NCBI RefSeq assembly: GCF_010015445.1
Contig: NC_053118.1
Location: 7,749,781-7,813,780, forward strand
Direction of reading: 5' to 3'
Length of the DNA: 64,000 nt
From: Perca fluviatilis
Taxonomy: Eukaryota; Chordata; Actinopteri; Perciformes; Percidae
Shown here: positions 48,411-64,000 of the stretch, one piece after another
How the letters are laid out: every line of letters begins with the position of its first letter
How positions within the stretch are numbered: position 1 is the first letter of the stretch
Program-made: the position numbers and the translations under genes
Notes under the pieces: generated by a model
What the model was told of the DNA's origin: nothing
The model's database searches: none
What the model saw: only the letters and a program-made list of their open reading frames with translations

Positions 48411-49466
48411 TAAAACATACCAGGGGGGCTGTGGGAGATGTCGTCCCCAATATTTTGGAGAGGTAGATTTGTGCCCTTCATAAAAATATAATTGGTTTTT
48501 GGAGATGAAGTCCACGTAGTCATTTTTGTTCCGATTTTTTTTTGTAAATTTTTGACCTTTTTCCAATGTTTTTGTCGCTTTTTTTCGACATTTTCTAAGT
48601 TTCTTTCAACGTTTTCAGAAGTTTACTAACTGCAACTTTGTATGAGAGCATTTTATATATACAGACCTAACAGAAAATGGTCTGTATTTTAACTGTAGGT
48701 ACACACGGAATTTCCCGTTTTTTTAATTACGGGAAGTCCGGGCAGAACTTTTATCTGTTATTTTACGGATTTATTTCTCAGAGTGCAGGAAATGAAGTGT
48801 TTGACACTGAAACTTTTCTGTGTTGGAAACTAAACCTATGCCCTTGGACTGGTGTGTGTGTGTGTGTGTGTGTAGTCATTTAGTTTTTTTGCTGTAGGAG
48901 GGACCAGGGGACCTTTACATGCATGTTCAGGGGCCCATCGCCTCAGGGATCCAGCCATGGCTTACACTAAATAAACGTGGGGACTCATCATTACCTTTTT
49001 TGCAATTTCACCATTTTCAGTAGTAGTATTCGTACTTGTTTTCTTAAGAGAAGTAACGCCAGACAGGGTTTTCTCTGACCAAAATATTACATTTATAACT
49101 ATTTACAGGGAGCCAATAAACAGTGAGTGTGTTATTATCTGGGTTCTATATGTTAACTCCTCTTTCCATCACAACGCTGCCTGGTGTTAGTCTGAACTAA
49201 GAGTGACCTTTCACACTCTATTGCTCTTTATTACTGAGTAAACGTGTCGCTGTCAGGATCCTGTAGGAATGAGGACTTGGTTCTCTTCCCAGCGGTCGGA
49301 TGTCAACAGGCTGTTGATCTGAAATAACCAGGATTTTTTAAAACAATAATCAACGACCAGATAGTAAATGAATGGACTACGGTTTTAAAGCTCAGTTCAC
49401 CGTGAGAGGTTATTTCTTCCTTGACACAGCTCAGTTTCATTTAATTCTTTTCCAAACTCTTGTTTT

Positions 49467-49690
49467 AGCCCTTGTGTGGTCCTTCGGGTCCTGGTGACCC
49501 GAAGGACCACTTAATACAGCACCTTAGTGCTTGTTTGTACAGCATTTTGGTCAGCTTAAACTGTGTTTAAATGTGCTCTAGAAACAAACTTTACTCACTT
49601 ACTTTACAAGAAACAGGGTTTAGAGCAATTTTCAACAAAATAAACGGAAGTACATAACCCTTGTGTGGTCCTTCGGGTCCCGGTGACCCG
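49467..49690. mobile_element. piggyBac-like palindromic MITE, second copy
   Basis: Same family as 36103-36396: GCCCTTGTGTGGTCCTTCGG ends, inner hairpins GGTCCTTCGGGTC...GACCCGAAGGACC, and the ACAGCATTTTGGTCAGCTTA core in opposite orientation. The outer TTAA is eroded (TTTTAG at left). Confidence 0.75.
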
Positions 49691-50076
49691 GTGGATCAGA
49701 TTAGTAGGAAGAAAAGCGGAGATCTGATGTTTGTTTGACTTTGGTGTGCAAAAGTATACTCTTTATTCTTATTATATATCCAACTTTATTTTGCCCCAAA
49801 CCCCTCCCCTCCACCCAGCCCCCACAACCGGTGGCATTCCCATGTCACCAGTTACTGTCACTGTTACAATAGCCAATCAGAGCTCACCTGCAGAAAGAAG
49901 GCAACCAAACAAAGAAGAGCAGAAAAAAGGGTTACTTTCAGTTTGTTTTTTCTTGTTAAATAGTAATAAATACATTGAGATGCAGTGGTTCTTACTTTAT
50001 CCTTTTCTCTTAAGCAGAAGGGTTAAAAAGTTTTTTTTTATTTTTTTTTATTTCTGTTTCTATTTCTTTTTATTTC

Positions 50077-50082
50077 TTTATT
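50077..50082 (-). terminator. Possible poly(A) signal of dyrk1b
   Basis: First AATAAA on the minus strand after the dyrk1b stop, about 940 bases downstream, followed by a T-rich plus-strand block. Confidence 0.4.
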
Positions 50083-50084
50083 GA

Positions 50085-50440
50085 TCTGTGTTGGATCTTT
50101 AGCAGCAATCCGGACCAGTTGTCATGGTGATTAGCAGCACAGAGAGGAGGAGCTGTCTGGAGGAGAAACACAGGAGGAGGAGGAGGAGGAGGAGGAGGAG
50201 AGGAAGAAGGAAGCAGGGGAGGGAGAGCTGGAGGAGGAGGAGGAGGAGGAGATCCCTACGAGCGTCAGTGTCCTGCCTCCCCCCCCCCCCACCTCCCTCC
50301 CTCCGTACGCTGACAGAGCGAAGGACACAAACTCGAAGAAAAAGTGAGTTTAACACAGACGAGAGAGAATCCATGAGTCCTGAATCACACGTGTTGGTGC
50401 TTTCTCCCTTTGAAACCAGCTTCTGTCTGCTTGATGCAGC

Positions 50441-50485
<45 letters not shown>

Positions 50486-51024
50486 CGCGCACGTGTGCAC
50501 GTGTGTGTGCGTGTTAAGACTGCTCGTCTCCAGGGACCGTGAATATGAATGCGCTGATGTCAGAACTGACCGGTGTTGAGCATGAAACGCGTCCCAGCCA
50601 CCACATGGAGAAACATGGGAAAGCATGGCTCCTCTCTCTTTCCTCTTCGTCCTCCTCCTCCTCCTCTCCAGGCTTAAACAACAACCAAGTAGAACACACA
50701 ACTCCTCAAACCCGAGAGAGAGAAAAAAAAAAAATCAAATAATATTAAACAACAATAATAATAATAATATTAATAAAAACAAACTTGTCAACAATCATTC
50801 CTTTTCCAATTACAGTCGCGTCGAAAGAAGACAACAAACTAAAAAGCAGATAAAAAGGAGAGTTTTCCCAGCATCTTCCTCCTCCTGCTCCTCCTCCTCT
50901 CATGCAGTACAAACTCCTTCAGCACAAAGTTTGCCTCTTTGTCTCTGAACTCTGGCTGTGTGTGTGTGTAGTTGTAGTAGTTGTAGTTAAAATTGTATGG
51001 CTTTAGGGCATGGTTCAGGTTTTA
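50085..51024 (-). other. dyrk1b: Probable 3' UTR of dyrk1b
   Basis: Between the dyrk1b stop and the first poly(A) hexamer. Contains (GT)n 50443-50484, GGAGGA/TCCTCC triplet runs (50170-50260 and 50640-50670) and AAT runs. No competing gene. Confidence 0.4.

Positions 51025-64000
<12,976 letters not shown>

Noticed and set aside
50124..50701. Arg-, Ser- or Leu-rich frames
   Set aside because: Arise from GGAGGA/TCCTCC triplet runs in the presumed dyrk1b 3' UTR; no splice or family support.

Overview
This window is nuclear DNA from a ray-finned fish, most likely a percomorph teleost. Support comes from spliced genes with GT-AG introns whose products read like fish orthologues, dense (CA)n and (GACA)n microsatellites, and fish-type mobile elements (L1/Tx1-like and L2-like LINEs, Tc1, hAT, piggyBac and Harbinger MITEs, tRNA-derived SINEs). 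The species cannot be named from the sequence alone.

Four protein-coding genes explain nearly all conserved coding sequence. (1) An ALDH2-type mitochondrial aldehyde dehydrogenase lies on the minus strand. Exons 1-7 span 17923 down to 2946, and the catalytic half is off the left edge. (2) rbm42 is complete on the plus strand, with 11 coding exons from 20638 to 33580 and 403 residues. (3) ppox, the protoporphyrinogen oxidase of haem synthesis, is complete in extent on the minus strand (45775 to 35322, 12 exons), but the 5' half of exon 10 is scrambled. (4) dyrk1b lies on the minus strand. Nine exons from 63676 to 51025 give 548 residues, and the N-terminal exons are off the right edge. aldh2 and rbm42 are head-to-head, rbm42 and ppox are convergent, and ppox and dyrk1b are co-directional. 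These are independent housekeeping genes (aldehyde detoxification, RNA binding, haem synthesis, kinase signalling), not a pathway cluster.

The introns and spacers are mostly transposon relics. Left to right: a 5'-truncated L1/Tx1-like LINE with an open reverse-transcriptase frame (604-2932) beside the aldh2 exon 7 donor; a DNA element carrying two SINEs (8890-9733); a near-intact Tc1 inside a (TA)n tract (10834-12466); three neighbouring hAT-like elements (12984-14958); a decayed Tc1 (25606-27228); a Harbinger-like MITE (31564-32224); piggyBac-like palindromic MITEs (36103-36396, 49467-49690, 58874-59454); a Tc1-type palindrome (40633-41166); an L2-like LINE (43190-44330); and several smaller hAT and Harbinger relics.

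No undescribed multi-gene system was found. The observations most worth a second look are the LINE next to the splice donor, a matched element with an AAGAAGA end upstream of both rbm42 and ppox, dinucleotide repeats lying against splice sites in ppox and dyrk1b, and the damaged ppox exon 10. All coordinates were read by eye. Exon borders are reliable where both frame and splice consensus agree; repeat edges are approximate unless a target-site duplication is given.
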